From assembly GCA_024681595.1 (NCBI GenBank), contig JAILAN010000080.1:17029-81028 (forward strand): a stretch of 64,000 nt of DNA, given 5' to 3'. Under the pieces are notes generated by a model that saw only the letters and a program-made list of their open reading frames with translations, was not told the DNA's origin and did no database searches. Every line of letters starts with the position of its first letter. Positions within the stretch are counted from its first letter, which is position 1. Position numbers and translations under genes: made by a program. The stretch is from Lachnospiraceae bacterium. GTDB taxonomy: Bacteria > Bacillota > Clostridia > Lachnospirales > Lachnospiraceae. This document shows positions 9,763-19,542 of the stretch, piece after piece.

Positions 9763-10893
9763 ATGAGAATCGTAAAACAAAAGGAATTTGACACTTTTTC
9801 ATGCGCGGCAGACAAGTGTCCGGATAACTGCTGCGGCGGATGGCAGATAGAGATAGACGAACGGACTCTTCAGTCCTTGAAAGACTACGAAGGACCCTTA
9901 AGGGAGCCCATCGATAAAGCGGTCGATTTTGAAGGATCCTGCATCAGGATGAATGAGAACGGCAGATGCGAGCTGTTAAATGATCGTGGGCTTTGCCGGC
10001 TGGTACTTGAGAGAGGAGAGAGTTTTATTTCCGATATCTGTCACCTTTACCCCAGACATGTTGAGGAGTATGAGGGAATAAGGGAGTGGTCGATATCGTT
10101 GTCGTGTCCTGTGGCTGCCAAAATGCTTATCGACAGAAAGGAACCTTCTGAGTATATCGTTACGGACGATGATGAGCCCGATCCGCTTGAAGATGACTTT
10201 GATGATTTTGACGTTCTGCTTTTTACCAAGCTGGAGGATAGCAGAGACGTCATTTTTGATATTTTAAACGACAGAAGTCTGGGCGTTTATCAAAGGATGA
10301 AGATGATACTGTCATTTTCACATGAACTTCAGACTTTGCTGGATGATGACAGACTCTTCGACATGGATGAATACATAGCCGGTGTACGCAGCCAAAAAGG
10401 AGACAGAGGGCTTTCTGATGATACGGCAGGATCAGCTCTTCTTGATGACAGATACCGGCTCATCGGATATATCAATGACAATTCCTCAGTACTTTACCGC
10501 CTGGAAAGGCTTAAAAAGGACTGGACGAGCGATCTGACATATCTTGCGGATATATGCAGCGGGTGTAAGGATATCGACCGGGAATACGAAGACGCGATAA
10601 AGAGTCTTGGAGAGGAATACCATGAGGTTATCCTGGAGAATATTCTTCATACATTCGTATATACCTATTATCTTGGATCGGTGTATGATGACAGGATATA
10701 TGCAAAGATCAGCATGAGTGTTTTCTGTACGCTTCTGATCGATCTGATCTATATGTGCGCACGCTATTTTAATAAGGACAGAAACGGAGTAGATGCTTAC
10801 ATAAATGTCGCATACCGCTTTGCAAAGGAAATAGAGCATTCGGATATCAATCTTGATATTATGGAAGAATTCAGTGAAAAACTGTTCCTCTAG
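9763..10893 (+). CDS. FliB-like flagellin lysine-N-methylase family protein
   Basis: 376 residues. The N-terminus carries the Cys-rich signature of the FliB family: CAADKCPDNCCGGW (about 13-26), then CRIRM-like/ENGRCELL, GLCRL and DICHLYPR, probably an Fe-S or Zn site. FliB enzymes methylate lysines of flagellin, but many homologues sit in strains or loci without flagella genes and their substrates are unknown. No flagellar gene is in this window. I chose ATG 9763 because the product then begins MRIVKQKEFDTF as in homologues; there is no SD, and a -10 box lies 7 nt upstream, so translation may be leaderless. Confidence 0.75.
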   Translation: MRIVKQKEFDTFSCAADKCPDNCCGGWQIEIDERTLQSLKDYEGPLREPIDKAVDFEGSCIRMNENGRCELLNDRGLCRLVLERGESFISDICHLYPRHVEEYEGIREWSISLSCPVAAKMLIDRKEPSEYIVTDDDEPDPLEDDFDDFDVLLFTKLEDSRDVIFDILNDRSLGVYQRMKMILSFSHELQTLLDDDRLFDMDEYIAGVRSQKGDRGLSDDTAGSALLDDRYRLIGYINDNSSVLYRLERLKKDWTSDLTYLADICSGCKDIDREYEDAIKSLGEEYHEVILENILHTFVYTYYLGSVYDDRIYAKISMSVFCTLLIDLIYMCARYFNKDRNGVDAYINVAYRFAKEIEHSDINLDIMEEFSEKLFL

Positions 10894-10971
10894 ATCCCTG
10901 ACCGTTTTTCGGATATAAGCACCTATGTATCAGTTTATAAACATAAGGATAAGGATAAGGAGAGCATCTTG

Positions 10972-11949
10972 ATGGATGATAAAAAGCCCGTTTTATACCT
11001 GGTTTTGCCATGCTATAACGAGTCGGAGACTATAGAGTATTCTTCCGGCAAGGTCAGGGACAAACTGAATAGACTCATTGAAATGGGGACGATTTCGCCT
11101 TTTTCAAAGGCCATGTTTGTTGATGATGGCAGCAAAGACGATACGTTGAGCAAGCTTCACGAGTTATCGGCATCAGATCCGATGTTTGCAGTCGTTGCTC
11201 TGTCATCCAACAGAGGACATCAGAATGCCATAATGGCGGGAATGATGGTCGCCAAGGATCATGCGGATATAGTAGTGACCATTGATGCTGACCTCCAGCA
11301 GGATATAGAGGCTCTGGATGAGTTTATAGCCAGGTTCAGGGAAGGAAATGATGTAGTTTACGGTATCAGAAATGACCGGAAGTCAGACGGACCGCTCAAA
11401 AAAATGACTGCATCATGCTTTTACGGCCTCATGCACATGATGGGAGCAGATATAATGACCAATCATGCCGATTACCGTCTGATGTCAAAAAAAGCTCTTG
11501 AAATGTTGTCTGAATACGAGGAAACCAACCTGTTTCTGAGAGGGCTGATTCCTACAATGGGCTTTAATTCGGACGTGGTCTATTTTGACGTAAAGGAAAG
11601 GGAATACGGCAGATCTAAATACACTGCCCGCAAGATGCTGTCACTGGCATTTGACGGCATCACTTCAATGAGCATCAGACCGCTTCAGATAATAAGCCTG
11701 ATAGGTTTCATAATCTTTCTGATAAGTATAGCACTGGGCATTTTCACGCTCGTTGAATACTTTAAGGGTAACAATATACCGGGATATACTACCAGTATAT
11801 TTGTATCACTCCTGATGGGAGGAGTGACCCTCGTATCGCTGGGAGTAATGGGCGAATATATCGGCAAGATCTATATGGAAACAAAGCATCGTCCAAGATA
11901 TATGATCGATTCTGTGGTCATTAAGGGAACCGAAAACGAAGAAAAATGA
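10972..11949 (+). CDS. Family 2 glycosyltransferase, polyprenyl-phosphate sugar synthase type
   Basis: 325 residues of the GtrB/DPM1-like group, which transfer a sugar from a nucleotide donor to undecaprenyl phosphate at the membrane. The GT-A domain shows LPCYNESETI, the metal site DADLQQD (about 104-110) and the FDVKERxYGRSKY motif near 205 typical of the family. Two transmembrane helices follow (about 233-258 and 270-292). Cell-envelope decoration is the likely purpose; the sugar is unknown. AAGGAG at 10957-10962 can serve either ATG 10972 or the in-frame TTG 10969. Confidence 0.88.
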   Translation: MDDKKPVLYLVLPCYNESETIEYSSGKVRDKLNRLIEMGTISPFSKAMFVDDGSKDDTLSKLHELSASDPMFAVVALSSNRGHQNAIMAGMMVAKDHADIVVTIDADLQQDIEALDEFIARFREGNDVVYGIRNDRKSDGPLKKMTASCFYGLMHMMGADIMTNHADYRLMSKKALEMLSEYEETNLFLRGLIPTMGFNSDVVYFDVKEREYGRSKYTARKMLSLAFDGITSMSIRPLQIISLIGFIIFLISIALGIFTLVEYFKGNNIPGYTTSIFVSLLMGGVTLVSLGVMGEYIGKIYMETKHRPRYMIDSVVIKGTENEEK

Positions 11950-12061
11950 TTTCTGATCGAATCTTTTGGAATTATCACTCTTAAAACCGGCAGATAAAAA
12001 CAGAAAAAATAAAAGGACATCTATTACATATGTTATTATATCCGGGCGGATTTATAAAATG

Positions 12062-12214
12062 TTGACATAAAAATAATATGTTAACCATTGGTTTACATAA
12101 AATTGTCAATGACTTTAGAATACGAAAGTGGTTGACATAACTATATTATTCCTGACTTTTTACGAATAAATTAAGATAACGGCTGTACCGTTAAAAAGGA
12201 TAACATTGACATAA
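12062..12214 (+). repeat. Three copies of TTGACATAA plus a promoter upstream of the methyltransferase gene
   Basis: TTGACATAA occurs at 12062, 12132 and 12206, spaced 70 and 74 bp, with a variant TTTACATAA at 12092. TTTACA (12092-12097) with an 18-bp spacer to TAGAAT (12116-12121) is a good promoter. The other copies lack a well-placed -10, so they may be binding sites rather than -35 boxes. Confidence 0.45.
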
Positions 12215-12215
12215 T

Positions 12216-13394
12216 ATGAATGAAGAAATTAACGCAATAATTTATAAAATCTTTCAAAATGATCCTGATAAGATCATTTTTTCTAATCCTTCCGGCAAGT
12301 CTGAGGTCGAATTTCGAAAGGTTGTTTTCAACAAAATATCTATGAAGGATTCTCCGGCATATCAGATAGAAAAGTATACACAGAATCAGGTTTATCATGA
12401 GAATATATCGCCCGGATTGTTAAGTTGCACGCTGTCGGAATACTTTGATCTTCCTTATAGACAGGTCAATGTATATTGCCCTTCGATTCAGATGGAGATC
12501 AAGTTTAATAAGAAAAAGGAACCGCATATAATTCAAAGATACGTGGACTGCGCGTTCCCTCACATTAAAAAGACGCGAGACAACCGGGAAAAGGACTATA
12601 TTTTAAAAGAAGGAACAAACATCCCGGTTTTTGTTGAACTGGGGATATTTACAACTGATCTTAAGATCAGAAATTCTATGCAGGATAAATTCAGGCAGAT
12701 CAACAGATTTGCGGAGTTTATTGATGATTGTCTTAAGGATTATCCGAGAGATGACGTAAATATTATTGATTTTGGGTGCGGAAAATCGTACCTGACATTT
12801 GTGGTCTATCATTATATAAAAACTGTAAGAGGATTACATCCTCATATTGTTGGCCTTGATTTAAAAACCGATGTTATTAATAAGTGCAATGATCTTGCAG
12901 CCAGGTTCGGATATGAGGATATTAGCTTTAAAACGGGCGATATAAACGGATTCAAATCTCCATTTGACCGGGTAGATATGGTCCTTACACTGCATGCCTG
13001 TGATACAGCCACCGATTATGCTCTATATAACGCTATCCGGTGGAATGCTGATATTATTCTTTCTGTTCCTTGTTGCCAGCATGAAGTAAACGGACAGATC
13101 AGCTCAGACAGGCTTAAGGCTTTGACTAAATACGGTCTGGTCAAGGAGAGAGTATCAGCACTTATTACTGACTCGATCAGAGGCTGCATGATGGAGTATT
13201 CGGGATACAGGACAGACCTTATGGAATTCGTTGAGATCGAACACTCCCCAAAGAATATTCTGATCAGGGGCAGAAAACGTAACGTTAGCGCAGAAAAACG
13301 CCAAAATGCATTAAATGAGGCGAGAAATCTGTGCGACGAATTTAACATCAGTCAGACCCTGATGAAGCTTCTGCTAAAAGAGACTGATGCGTAA
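12216..13394 (+). CDS. Class I SAM-dependent methyltransferase, METTL25/Methyltransf_32-like
   Basis: 392 residues. A poorly conserved N-terminal region of about 160 residues precedes a Rossmann methyltransferase domain: motif I IIDFGCGKSYLTF (about 189-201), the acidic motif II in GLDLKTDV, and the later motif SVPCCQHE typical of the Methyltransf_32 group. That group is linked to RNA base methylation, but the substrate here is not known. The probable SD AAAAGGA lies 15 nt before ATG 12216, rather far. It is followed by a long gene-free region and shares no operon with neighbours. Confidence 0.8.
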   Translation: MNEEINAIIYKIFQNDPDKIIFSNPSGKSEVEFRKVVFNKISMKDSPAYQIEKYTQNQVYHENISPGLLSCTLSEYFDLPYRQVNVYCPSIQMEIKFNKKKEPHIIQRYVDCAFPHIKKTRDNREKDYILKEGTNIPVFVELGIFTTDLKIRNSMQDKFRQINRFAEFIDDCLKDYPRDDVNIIDFGCGKSYLTFVVYHYIKTVRGLHPHIVGLDLKTDVINKCNDLAARFGYEDISFKTGDINGFKSPFDRVDMVLTLHACDTATDYALYNAIRWNADIILSVPCCQHEVNGQISSDRLKALTKYGLVKERVSALITDSIRGCMMEYSGYRTDLMEFVEIEHSPKNILIRGRKRNVSAEKRQNALNEARNLCDEFNISQTLMKLLLKETDA

Positions 13395-14228
13395 TGAATG
13401 CTGGAGGATCCGAGACTATTCTCTACTGTTTTACGATCATTTTTATATGTAGTACGGTACTTAAATGAGGTCGTTTAATCATGGCTGGTTTTTTATGAAA
13501 TGTTTAATCATGAATTAGTAAATTGGTCAGTACTTTTACTTTGGCATCTTGATGGATGCACGATAACCGAGATGAATCGGAATGTTTCCTGAAGCAAATA
13601 ATCATAGAACATAATAACGTAATGGAATGCAAAATCCGCAGTGCCAGTAAGCGGTCTTGATTATGACCTCATAACGAAATATTAAATATAGAATTAATAT
13701 ATAGAATCAATAACCGGCCTCATGGAATAAGTAGTCTCGAATAAACGTGGTGATTTGAACTGACGATAGATTTTGGTCATAGTATCAATAATATGTATAG
13801 CGGAGTTACTTTAATGATCTTCGAGATCACGATAAAAACACTTGTGATATTTATATGCTTCGAAACGGAACTCCTTTAATACTTTTAAAACATGCGGATC
13901 CTGATCCGATGTGATGATCGTTTGTTCGATCAAATATTGTCATGCAGGATCAATGGATAAAAAACGGTAAAATCCTATACTGGCTTGTTGATTAAAATAA
14001 TATATTGTTATGTAAATTTATTTCATAATATTTTTTATTTCTGAAATCCGAAACGGGATGAGATAAAACACATTTTTATACTTGCGTTGATGATGTATTT
14101 TCATGTTTCATTAAATCGCTAAAATATTGCGTGTTATCTTATCTGCATAAAACAGCAAAATAATACGATTATTTTGATTTACATAACTATTTTAACCTGG
14201 TTTTTTGATTTTTTACAGGGAATTTTAT
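13395..14228. other. 834-bp AT-rich gene-free region
   Basis: No convincing ORF or tRNA on either strand. It contains several small inverted repeats: GGAGTT (13802-13807) with AACTCC (13869-13874) enclosing GATCT/AGATC (13816-13820, 13824-13828), CGGATC/GATCCG near 13894-13907, and GATCG/CGATC near 13916-13932. No T-run follows any of them. It may hold an unrecognised RNA or decayed sequence. Confidence 0.5.
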
Positions 14229-14942
14229 ATGGAGAAGTACAGATTAAATAAATATCTTGCTCAATGCGGAGTCTGCTCCAGAAGAGACGCCGACAGACTG
14301 ATAGAAGAGGGCGTGGTTACCGTAAACGACAGGACAGCTGTACTTGGGACATCTGTTTCTGATGACGATATTGTCTGTGTTCACGGTAAAATGATACGTA
14401 ATGATCTTGACAGGGTTGTTCTGGCGTATTACAAGCCTGTGGGCGTTACATGCACCGAAAAAGACAGATTTGCCGATAAAAAGATAACGGATATGATAAA
14501 TTATCCCGTAAGAGTAACCTATGCAGGCAGGCTGGATAAAGAATCAGAGGGACTTATTCTGCTTACTAATGACGGGGATCTTATCAATGGGCTTATGCGT
14601 GGAAGCCATGGTCATGAGAAGGAATATATCGTTAAAATAAACAAAGAAGTGACCCCGGAATTTGTTCAAAAAATGTCTGATGGTATTTATTTGAAGGAAC
14701 TTGACATAACAACAAAGCCATGCGTTGTTAAAAAAACCGGAAAATATACCTTCAATATTGTTTTGACCGAAGGAGTCAACAGACAGATCAGGCGCATGTG
14801 TAAAACCTTAAACTGTTATGTTACCCACTTAAAAAGGGTCAGGATAGCCAATATTGGACTTGCAAATCTGAAAATGGGAGAATACCGCGAAATATCCGGA
14901 ATTGAATTGCAGACGTTATATAATGAAATCCATAACGTTTGA
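14229..14942 (+). CDS. rluF: 23S rRNA pseudouridine synthase, RluF type
   Basis: 237 residues of the RsuA/RluF group, which isomerise a uridine of rRNA or tRNA to pseudouridine. An N-terminal S4 RNA-binding domain (about 4-50, NKYLAQCGVCSRRDADRLI) precedes the catalytic domain with GRLDKESEGL, where Asp103 is the nucleophile. NRQIRRMC near 185 and the HEKEYIV strand match RluF more closely than RsuA or RluB. ATG 14229 gives the usual family N-terminus; an in-frame TTG at 14205 is possible. The SD is weak (CAGGG). Confidence 0.9.
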   Translation: MEKYRLNKYLAQCGVCSRRDADRLIEEGVVTVNDRTAVLGTSVSDDDIVCVHGKMIRNDLDRVVLAYYKPVGVTCTEKDRFADKKITDMINYPVRVTYAGRLDKESEGLILLTNDGDLINGLMRGSHGHEKEYIVKINKEVTPEFVQKMSDGIYLKELDITTKPCVVKKTGKYTFNIVLTEGVNRQIRRMCKTLNCYVTHLKRVRIANIGLANLKMGEYREISGIELQTLYNEIHNV

Positions 14943-15079
14943 TGCTCTAAAATATTATTGTACAATATATTGTGTTTTGTTTAATTTAAATAAATTGTAT
15001 GCGCAATTCATGCAATAGTTTGCATTTTAAAAGAGAACAAGTTTTATGGAATATCGTTTTGAAAGGGAATTAGTCTAAA

Positions 15080-17065
15080 ATGAATGAAAACTTGCAAAAT
15101 CTGGACTCTAAAAAAGAGCGTATTATAGAGCTTACAAAGGCCTTAAATGACGCATCTTCGGCATATTACGGGGGACGCGAGGAGATAATATCCAACTTTG
15201 AGTGGGATTCAATGTTTGATGAGCTTCTTGCACTAGAAAAAGAAACTTCTTTTTCGTTACCTGATTCTCCGACTAAAAATACCGGAAGTGACGAGGGAGG
15301 GTCTAACAGGGACGCTCATGAGTTTCCTGCATTATCTCTGGCAAAGACCAAGAAAATTTCGGAACTGCAGGATTGGGCAGGCAACAGAGATATATATTTA
15401 AGCTATAAACTGGATGGCTTGACTCTTGTTCTTACCTATGATAATGGCTCACTGGTAAGGATACTTACTCGTGGAAACGGTATTGTCGGCAAGAACATTA
15501 CTTTTCTTAAGGATTCCATATCCGGCTTTCCTCTTAATATTAATTATAAGGGACACATGGTTGTCAGGGGTGAGGCGACTATATCCTATACCGATTTTGA
15601 ATATATCAACGCGCTTTTTGAAGATGAGGATGACAAATTCGCCAATCCCAGAAATCTCGCTTCTGGAACACTTTCTCTTGATGATCCTGATAAAGTAAGG
15701 GAAAGAAGGGTTTGCTTTAACGCCTTTACTCTGGTCCACATTGATGATGATATCAAGGATTGGGGGGAGAGAATGGATTTCCTTAAAAAATCCGGTTTTG
15801 TTACTGTCGAATATACCCGCTGCAATTCTGAGACTCTCCCGGCGATGATAGAGGAATATACCCGTAAAGTTGAAAACGGTGTAATGGATATTCCGGTTGA
15901 CGGGCTCGTTATATGCTATGCTGACAATGATTACGCAATGTCGGGATCTGTGACCGGGCATCATGCCACTCGCGCGGGGTTGGCCTTCAAATGGGCTGAT
16001 GTCTCTGCTTTTTCCAAACTCAGGTATATTGAGTGGTCCTGTGCGGCATCGACAATTTCTCCTGTAGCCGTGTTTGAGAGTGTAGAACTTGAGGGTACGA
16101 ATGTATCAAGGGCTTCACTTTGCAATATTTCCGAGATGGAGCGTCTGGGAATAGGGGATGAATGTACTGTTGAGGTTATAAAAGCTAACAAGATTATCCC
16201 CAAGTGCATTTCGGTCAGGGACTCGAGCGGACACTTTACCGTTCCCGATACATGCCCGGTATGCGGCAGTCCAACCAGGATTGTCGTTTCTCCCAGATCA
16301 GGTACCAAGACACTTCAGTGCATAAATCCGGATTGCAGTGCCAAGCAGGGCAAGAAATTTACCAGATTTGTATCAAAATCCGGAATGGACATAGATGGAC
16401 TGTCTGTTCAAACTATGTTAAAATTCATGAATATGGGCTTTATCAGGGAGTTTGATGATATTTATGACCTGAAAGCCCATTCCGATCGAATAAGGGAGCT
16501 GGATGGCTTTGGCGATAAATCCGTAGATAACATGCTTGGATCTATCGAAAAGAGCAGACAGGTCAAGGCTGTCAATTTTATTTATGCGCTGTGCATACCG
16601 ATGATCGGATCAGATGCCGGTAAAAAGCTGGTAGGAAGCCTTGGGTTTGACGGCTTTATAGAAAGGCTTGAAACCGGGACGGGCTTTGATGATATTGATG
16701 GAATCGGACCGGAGAGATCTACACAGATAACCACATGGTATCATGATGATCGAAACAGGGATATGCTGCGAAGACTCCTTGACAAAGTGGAGATACTTGA
16801 AGGAAACCCCGTTGATAATGCCGGAGGATCATTGAACGGACTGACGTTTGTGATAACCGGAGATGTACATACATTCAGAAACAGGGATGAGTTCAAGGCT
16901 TATGTTGAGAGCCGGGGTGGCAAGGTTGCAGGCTCGGTATCCGGCAAAACAACATTCCTGGTCAACAACGATGTTGATTCAATGTCTTCAAAGAATAAAA
17001 AAGCGAAGGAACTTGGCGTTCCTATCATATCGGAGGATGAGTTCATAGATCGTTTCGGGAAATGA
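15080..17065 (+). CDS. ligA: NAD-dependent DNA ligase, divergent LigA
   Basis: 661 residues with full LigA architecture: domain Ia (about 15-55), adenylation domain with the lysine in YKLDG (Lys110) and RNLASGTL, OB fold, a four-Cys zinc finger (CPVC near 392, C-x4-C near 414), HhH repeats (about 430-575) and a BRCT domain (about 588-661). It seals nicks during replication and repair. Domain Ia is unusual: aligned with E. coli by eye, the NMN-contacting His, Asp and Tyr become Tyr30, Asn39 and Trp42. The canonical RNAAAGSL-like motif is also altered. It could be an accessory ligase beside a standard LigA elsewhere. SD AAAGGG precedes the ATG. Confidence 0.93.
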   Translation: MNENLQNLDSKKERIIELTKALNDASSAYYGGREEIISNFEWDSMFDELLALEKETSFSLPDSPTKNTGSDEGGSNRDAHEFPALSLAKTKKISELQDWAGNRDIYLSYKLDGLTLVLTYDNGSLVRILTRGNGIVGKNITFLKDSISGFPLNINYKGHMVVRGEATISYTDFEYINALFEDEDDKFANPRNLASGTLSLDDPDKVRERRVCFNAFTLVHIDDDIKDWGERMDFLKKSGFVTVEYTRCNSETLPAMIEEYTRKVENGVMDIPVDGLVICYADNDYAMSGSVTGHHATRAGLAFKWADVSAFSKLRYIEWSCAASTISPVAVFESVELEGTNVSRASLCNISEMERLGIGDECTVEVIKANKIIPKCISVRDSSGHFTVPDTCPVCGSPTRIVVSPRSGTKTLQCINPDCSAKQGKKFTRFVSKSGMDIDGLSVQTMLKFMNMGFIREFDDIYDLKAHSDRIRELDGFGDKSVDNMLGSIEKSRQVKAVNFIYALCIPMIGSDAGKKLVGSLGFDGFIERLETGTGFDDIDGIGPERSTQITTWYHDDRNRDMLRRLLDKVEILEGNPVDNAGGSLNGLTFVITGDVHTFRNRDEFKAYVESRGGKVAGSVSGKTTFLVNNDVDSMSSKNKKAKELGVPIISEDEFIDRFGK

Positions 17066-17122
17066 TTTCCATATATTATGATCTACCCGGACCATCCCTG
17101 AGTAATACAGAGGAATTGTTAC

Positions 17123-18046
17123 ATGCCTATTAAGATCAAAGATTCGCTGCCTGCGCAGGCAATACTTGAAAATGAGAATATATTCGTCATGACCGAATTT
17201 CGGGCCATGCATCAGGATATCAGACCGCTTAATGTCCTGATACTTAATCTTATGCCGAATAAAGAGGTAACGGAGACGCAGCTGCTACGAAAGCTTTCCA
17301 ACTCTCCGTTACAGGTCAATGTTGAACTGCTTCAGACAGCCAGTTATGTTCCGACTCATGTTGATACCAATCACCTGGAATCGTTTTATACGACATTTGA
17401 TCAGGTAAAGGACAGGAAATTTGACGGAATGATCATAACCGGAGCTCCTCTGGCATACGTTGAGTATGAGGATGTTGCTTATTGGCCGGAATTATGCGAG
17501 ATCATGGACTGGGCAAAAAAACATGTCCACAGCACATTTTATCTTTGCTGGGGAGCTTTTGCGGGGCTTTATCATTATTTCGGGATCCATCATAAATACT
17601 ATGAAGAGAAATTATCCGGCATTTACGGACACAGAGCTTTGAAGCCGACTTCTCCGCTTTTCAGAGGATTTGATGATATATTCTATGCACCTCATTCCAG
17701 GGAGATATATGTTGAGCGAAGCGAAGTCGAAGCTGTATCTGACCTGGAGATAATGGCTGATTCCGACGAAGCCGGAGTTACCATTATAAAGACAGTGGAC
17801 TCACGGATGGTTTTCGTTCTTTGCCACCTGGAATACGATGCAAATACGTTATCGGATGAATACTACAGAGATCTGGACAAAGGGCTTGATCCTAAGATAC
17901 CTCAGAATTATTTTCCGGATGATGATCCGAAGAAAAAACCGATAGTCAACTGGCGTTCCACAGGACAGCTGTTCTATACCAACTGGCTGAACTACTACGT
18001 ATATCAGTCTACGCCATATGATGTTGAAGCGATCGGGGATAAATGA
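17123..18046 (+). CDS. metA: Homoserine O-acyltransferase (MetA family)
   Basis: Acylates homoserine as the first committed step of methionine synthesis. At 307 residues it has the MetA length and motifs: LNVLILNLMPNK, the nucleophile Cys142 in LCWGAFAGLYHY, and the His/Glu pair in APHSREIYVE (about 235-237). Residue 111, known to decide acyl-CoA choice (Glu favours acetyl-CoA, Gly succinyl-CoA), is Ala here, in TGAPLAYVEY. The surrounding EDVAYWPEL resembles the E. coli succinyl enzyme. Donor preference is therefore open, with succinyl-CoA more likely by size. SD AGAGGA lies upstream; no SAM riboswitch or T-box is seen before it. Confidence 0.95.
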   Translation: MPIKIKDSLPAQAILENENIFVMTEFRAMHQDIRPLNVLILNLMPNKEVTETQLLRKLSNSPLQVNVELLQTASYVPTHVDTNHLESFYTTFDQVKDRKFDGMIITGAPLAYVEYEDVAYWPELCEIMDWAKKHVHSTFYLCWGAFAGLYHYFGIHHKYYEEKLSGIYGHRALKPTSPLFRGFDDIFYAPHSREIYVERSEVEAVSDLEIMADSDEAGVTIIKTVDSRMVFVLCHLEYDANTLSDEYYRDLDKGLDPKIPQNYFPDDDPKKKPIVNWRSTGQLFYTNWLNYYVYQSTPYDVEAIGDK

Positions 18047-18134
18047 GCCTGACATTATCGTATGATCGTAGTAGAGGAATGATCGGAATTGCACAGACGA
18101 AATGTCTGTTGTGAATATAGAAAGGAGACAAATG

Positions 18135-19502
18135 ATGTCTAAAGAGATCCCTTACAAAATCTATCTTGAGGAACAGGAAATGCCCAAGGCCTGGTACAAT
18201 GTGCGGGCAGATATGAAGACCAAACCGGCACCGCTGCTTAATCCGGGTACCAAAGAGCCCATGACAGCTGCAGAACTGTCAGGAGTATTCTGCGATGAAC
18301 TCGTAAAGCAGGAATTGGATAATGACACAGCATTTTTTGAGATCCCCGAGGAAATCAGAAGTTTTTATAAGATGTACAGACCTTCTCCGTTGGTTCGTGC
18401 ATACTGCCTCGAAAAGAAACTTGATACACCAGCACATATCTATTATAAATTCGAAGGGAATAATACGAGCGGAAGCCATAAGTTAAACTCAGCGATCGCT
18501 CAGGCATATTATGCCAAGAAGCAGGGTCTTAAGGGTGTTACCACCGAGACCGGAGCAGGCCAGTGGGGTACAGCGCTTTCAATGGCATGCTCATACTTTG
18601 AACTTGACTGTAAGGTATTTATGGTCAAAGTCTCATATGAACAGAAACCCTTCAGAAGAGAGGTAATGAGAACTTATGGGGCATCGGTAACTCCGTCCCC
18701 TTCAGAGACTACTAACGTGGGCAGAAAGATCCTGGCTGAACATCCCGGAACAACAGGAAGCTTAGGATGCGCTATTTCCGAAGCTGTTGAGGTTGCTGTT
18801 GGATCGGAAGGATACAGATATGTTCTTGGAAGTGTCCTTAATCAGGTTCTTCTTCATCAGTCCGTGATAGGGCTTGAGACCAAGGCTGCGCTTGATAAAT
18901 ATGGCATCAAAGCTGATATGATCATCGGATGCGCGGGAGGCGGTTCTAACCTTGGCGGCCTTATTGCTCCGTTCATGGGTGAAAAGTTAAGAGGAGAAGC
19001 CGATTATAGGATCATAGCCGTGGAACCGGCTTCATGTCCGAGCTTTACCAGAGGCAAATATGCATATGACTTCTGCGATACCGGTATGGTATGTCCTCTG
19101 GCTAAGATGTATACGCTCGGAAGCGATTTCATTCCTGCTCCTAACCATGCGGGCGGTCTTCGATATCATGGAATGAGCTCAACACTTTCCGAGCTTTATG
19201 ATGAAGGCCTTATGGAAGCCGTAAGTGTTGTGCAGACAGATGTATTCAAGGCGGCTGAAGAGTTTGCGAGAGTAGAGGGAATCCTCCCGGCTCCCGAGAG
19301 CTCACATGCCATCAAGGTTGCGATAGACGAAGCACTTAAATGCAAGGAGACAGGCGAAGCAAAGAATATAGTATTCGGTCTTACCGGAACGGGATATTTT
19401 GATCTGGTAGCATACCAGAAGTTCCATGACGGGCAGATGGATGATTATATCCCGACTGATGAAGAGCTTAAAAAGTCATGGGCGAAGCTTCCTGTAGTTT
19501 AG
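18135..19502 (+). CDS. trpB: Tryptophan synthase beta-like enzyme, TrpB2
   Basis: 455 residues, longer than TrpB1 and carrying the TrpB2 N-terminal extension (PYKIYLEEQEMPKAWYNVRADM). The PLP lysine lies in GSHKLNSA, the phosphate loop is GCAGGGSNLGG, and ETGAGQWG matches the family's catalytic Glu segment. TrpB2 converts indole and serine to tryptophan without needing TrpA; no trpA or other trp gene is adjacent. AAAGGAG at 18120-18126 serves ATG 18132 or 18135; I prefer 18135 on spacing. It faces a LysR gene across a shared hairpin. Confidence 0.93.
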   Translation: MSKEIPYKIYLEEQEMPKAWYNVRADMKTKPAPLLNPGTKEPMTAAELSGVFCDELVKQELDNDTAFFEIPEEIRSFYKMYRPSPLVRAYCLEKKLDTPAHIYYKFEGNNTSGSHKLNSAIAQAYYAKKQGLKGVTTETGAGQWGTALSMACSYFELDCKVFMVKVSYEQKPFRREVMRTYGASVTPSPSETTNVGRKILAEHPGTTGSLGCAISEAVEVAVGSEGYRYVLGSVLNQVLLHQSVIGLETKAALDKYGIKADMIIGCAGGGSNLGGLIAPFMGEKLRGEADYRIIAVEPASCPSFTRGKYAYDFCDTGMVCPLAKMYTLGSDFIPAPNHAGGLRYHGMSSTLSELYDEGLMEAVSVVQTDVFKAAEEFARVEGILPAPESSHAIKVAIDEALKCKETGEAKNIVFGLTGTGYFDLVAYQKFHDGQMDDYIPTDEELKKSWAKLPVV

Positions 19503-19542
19503 ATAAAATGATGCGGCAGTGCTGACTGCCCAAAAAATAAAT

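Noticed and set aside
17066..17122. SAM riboswitch or T-box before metA
   Set aside because: The gap is under 60 nt and shows no such fold.
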